Source of the DNA: Bacteroidales bacterium GP1
GTDB lineage: Bacteria > Bacteroidota > Bacteroidia > Bacteroidales > Muribaculaceae
NCBI GenBank assembly: GCA_001701105.1
Contig: DAAI01000009.1
Span: forward strand, 16,404-41,016
DNA: 24,613 bases
Direction: 5' to 3'
Positions within the stretch are counted from its first letter, which is position 1. Every line of letters begins with the position of its first letter. This document shows, piece after piece, positions 23,358 to 24,613 of this stretch. A program made the position numbers and the translations under genes. The notes beneath the pieces are model-generated. The model saw only the letters and a list, made by a program, of their open reading frames with translations. It was not told the DNA's origin and made no database searches.

Positions 23358-24613
23358 TCACCATCCGGGATTCTGGCCGAATTCCACACTCATCTTCGTA
23401 TCGCTCACCTTCAAAGGCAGCCAGTAGTGCTTCTCGGAGAAGTTTCGCTTCAGGATTATTTCTTCTCTGAAACCAATCACCTCGTTTTCAGAAGGATTGT
23501 CGATGTTTACACCAATTGAAGAATCTGATTCGATGCCGGTAAGATCACCCACACGTGAGAACTCCTGTGAGGTCTTAATATTATACGGCTCCTTATCGAG
23601 GAGAAGCCAGCGGCGCAGATCGTTGAAGCGATGAGCCTCGAAGGCAAGCTCAACGGCACGCTCACGACGCACTTCGCTCATGAACTTGTTGAGGTCGCCG
23701 GTATATTTGCTGTTCACGTCTTCCACACCTGCACGTGCGCGGATCTTGTTTACTGCATCTATGGCGCTAAGATTGCACTTCGTCGACTTGCCCATCGGGC
23801 TTCCGGCTGCATTGCAAGCTGCCTCGGCATACATCAGATATACATCGGCGAGACGCATGTACGGGATCAGCATGTGGGTATGAGCCGACCAGTTGTCCGG
23901 GCCCTGCTTATCCCAACGGTTGAAGTCATCGTTGATGAACTTGTAGTTCAAATAACCTGTGCGGCTGTTGTGGATAGGCTCGTGGAGCTTACCTCCGGTA
24001 TAGAGAGGCGCGTAACGGTAAGGATCAGCTCCTTCATCGCCACCAAGCTCAAGTTTGCAACCGTCGAAACGGATGTCGTGATAAAAACGCGGGTCACGTC
24101 CTTTCCAGGGGTGAGACTTGTCGAAGCCTGAATCTGGGTCATCCAGAGGAAGACCATTGGCCATACCGTAGTAATTCACATAGTTTGCACACGGTGAGAA
24201 CACGATACCGTTGTTCGTGATACCTTCACCACCGTAGTCGCGGGTCTGACCCCAGTTCGAACGGTTCCAGTCATAAGAAGGATTACGGAAGATTGCCTCC
24301 GAGAGACCCGGCATGATAGCATTCTTCTTTGTAGTCATGAAGAGCTCTTTATAATCCTTAAAATCAGCGAGGGCATATTGCGTCTGGCCGGCTTCTACGA
24401 GACCGAGAAGCTCACCGAATGCCTCGGCTGCACGCTTGCAATAATCCTGATTGTAAGCAGTGCTGCCTGTGCAGGTCTTGTTCATCAAAGGGCTGCCTGC
24501 CCAAAGAAGATTCTTGCCAAGATATCCCAGAGCCATGATTTTGTTGATACGGAGTGCATTATTACCACGTGTCGGTGCTCCTGTTGCGGTTGCATCCCAG
24601 TTGATCGGAAGAA
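23358..24613 (-). CDS. xusB: SusD/RagB-family lipoprotein, 5' end cut (XusB-like)
   Basis: The frame stays open from the stop at 23358 to the right edge, so the N-terminus lies outside; the ATG at 24536 is internal because the preceding codons read PINWDATATGAPTRGNNALR without a stop. About 418 residues are visible. SusD features: ARAGVEDVNSKYTGDLN, then the signature RRERAVELAFEAHRFNDLRRW near the C-terminal third, and the terminal FGQNPGW. It precedes the SusC gene by 27 bases. Two SusD-like genes flanking one SusC-like gene imply that a first SusC (XusA) lies beyond the edge. This protein should also bind xylan at the surface, but it differs clearly from the XusD-like protein, so the two may have different ligands. 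Confidence 0.92.
   Translation of the reverse strand, partial: LPINWDATATGAPTRGNNALRINKIMALGYLGKNLLWAGSPLMNKTCTGSTAYNQDYCKRAAEAFGELLGLVEAGQTQYALADFKDYKELFMTTKKNAIMPGLSEAIFRNPSYDWNRSNWGQTRDYGGEGITNNGIVFSPCANYVNYYGMANGLPLDDPDSGFDKSHPWKGRDPRFYHDIRFDGCKLELGGDEGADPYRYAPLYTGGKLHEPIHNSRTGYLNYKFINDDFNRWDKQGPDNWSAHTHMLIPYMRLADVYLMYAEAACNAAGSPMGKSTKCNLSAIDAVNKIRARAGVEDVNSKYTGDLNKFMSEVRRERAVELAFEAHRFNDLRRWLLLDKEPYNIKTSQEFSRVGDLTGIESDSSIGVNIDNPSENEVIGFREEIILKRNFSEKHYWLPLKVSDTKMSVEFGQNPGW

Overview
The window comes from a Bacteroidota genome, most likely order Bacteroidales. Supporting signs are SusC/SusD pairs, lipoproteins with acidic residues just after the lipid cysteine, type IX secretion C-terminal domains, and one textbook Bacteroidota promoter (TTTG-N19-TAACTTTG). 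A Muribaculaceae- or Prevotella-like source is my guess; no marker gene settles it.

Region 1 (1-3630, + strand) is ordinary chromosome. A three-gene cluster encodes a Cof-type HAD phosphatase, a small membrane-associated protein with an HExxH motif, and a SpoIID/LytB-domain protein. A 30-codon remnant that looks like a KilA-N protein N-terminus follows. Next come a strong promoter and an unrecognised 275-residue protein, and a perfect hairpin separates that gene from the convergent locus.

Region 2 (3651-24613, - strand) is one long polysaccharide utilisation locus for decorated xylan, reading from right to left. It starts outside the window. The first five genes match the order of the Prevotella/Bacteroides Xus core: SusD-like (XusB, cut by the edge), SusC-like (XusC), SusD-like (XusD), a DUF1735/DUF5627-type lipoprotein (XusE), and a GH10 xylanase split by two binding modules. 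Two tandem paralogous non-catalytic binding proteins follow. Then come a CE1 esterase with an N-terminal Ig-like domain, GH43-CBM6, GH5, a CE6-type SGNH acetyl esterase and GH97. A DUF362 protein is the tail gene.

The proposed division of labour is as follows. Surface lipoproteins (XusB/D/E, Xyn10A) capture and cut xylan, and four type IX secretion cargo proteins (two binding proteins, GH5, CE6) add surface or secreted binding, cutting and deacetylation. XusC imports the oligosaccharides. CE1, GH43 and GH97 remove feruloyl/acetyl, arabinosyl/xylosyl and alpha-hexosyl groups. No regulator or XusA-like gene is visible; both would be expected beyond the right edge.

The points most worth following are the two stand-alone proteins built from modules like those inserted in the xylanase, the 177-residue C-terminal block shared by GH5 and the esterase, and strong imperfect hairpins in three intercistronic gaps. 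I saw no tRNA, rRNA, CRISPR array, insertion sequence or phage gene.
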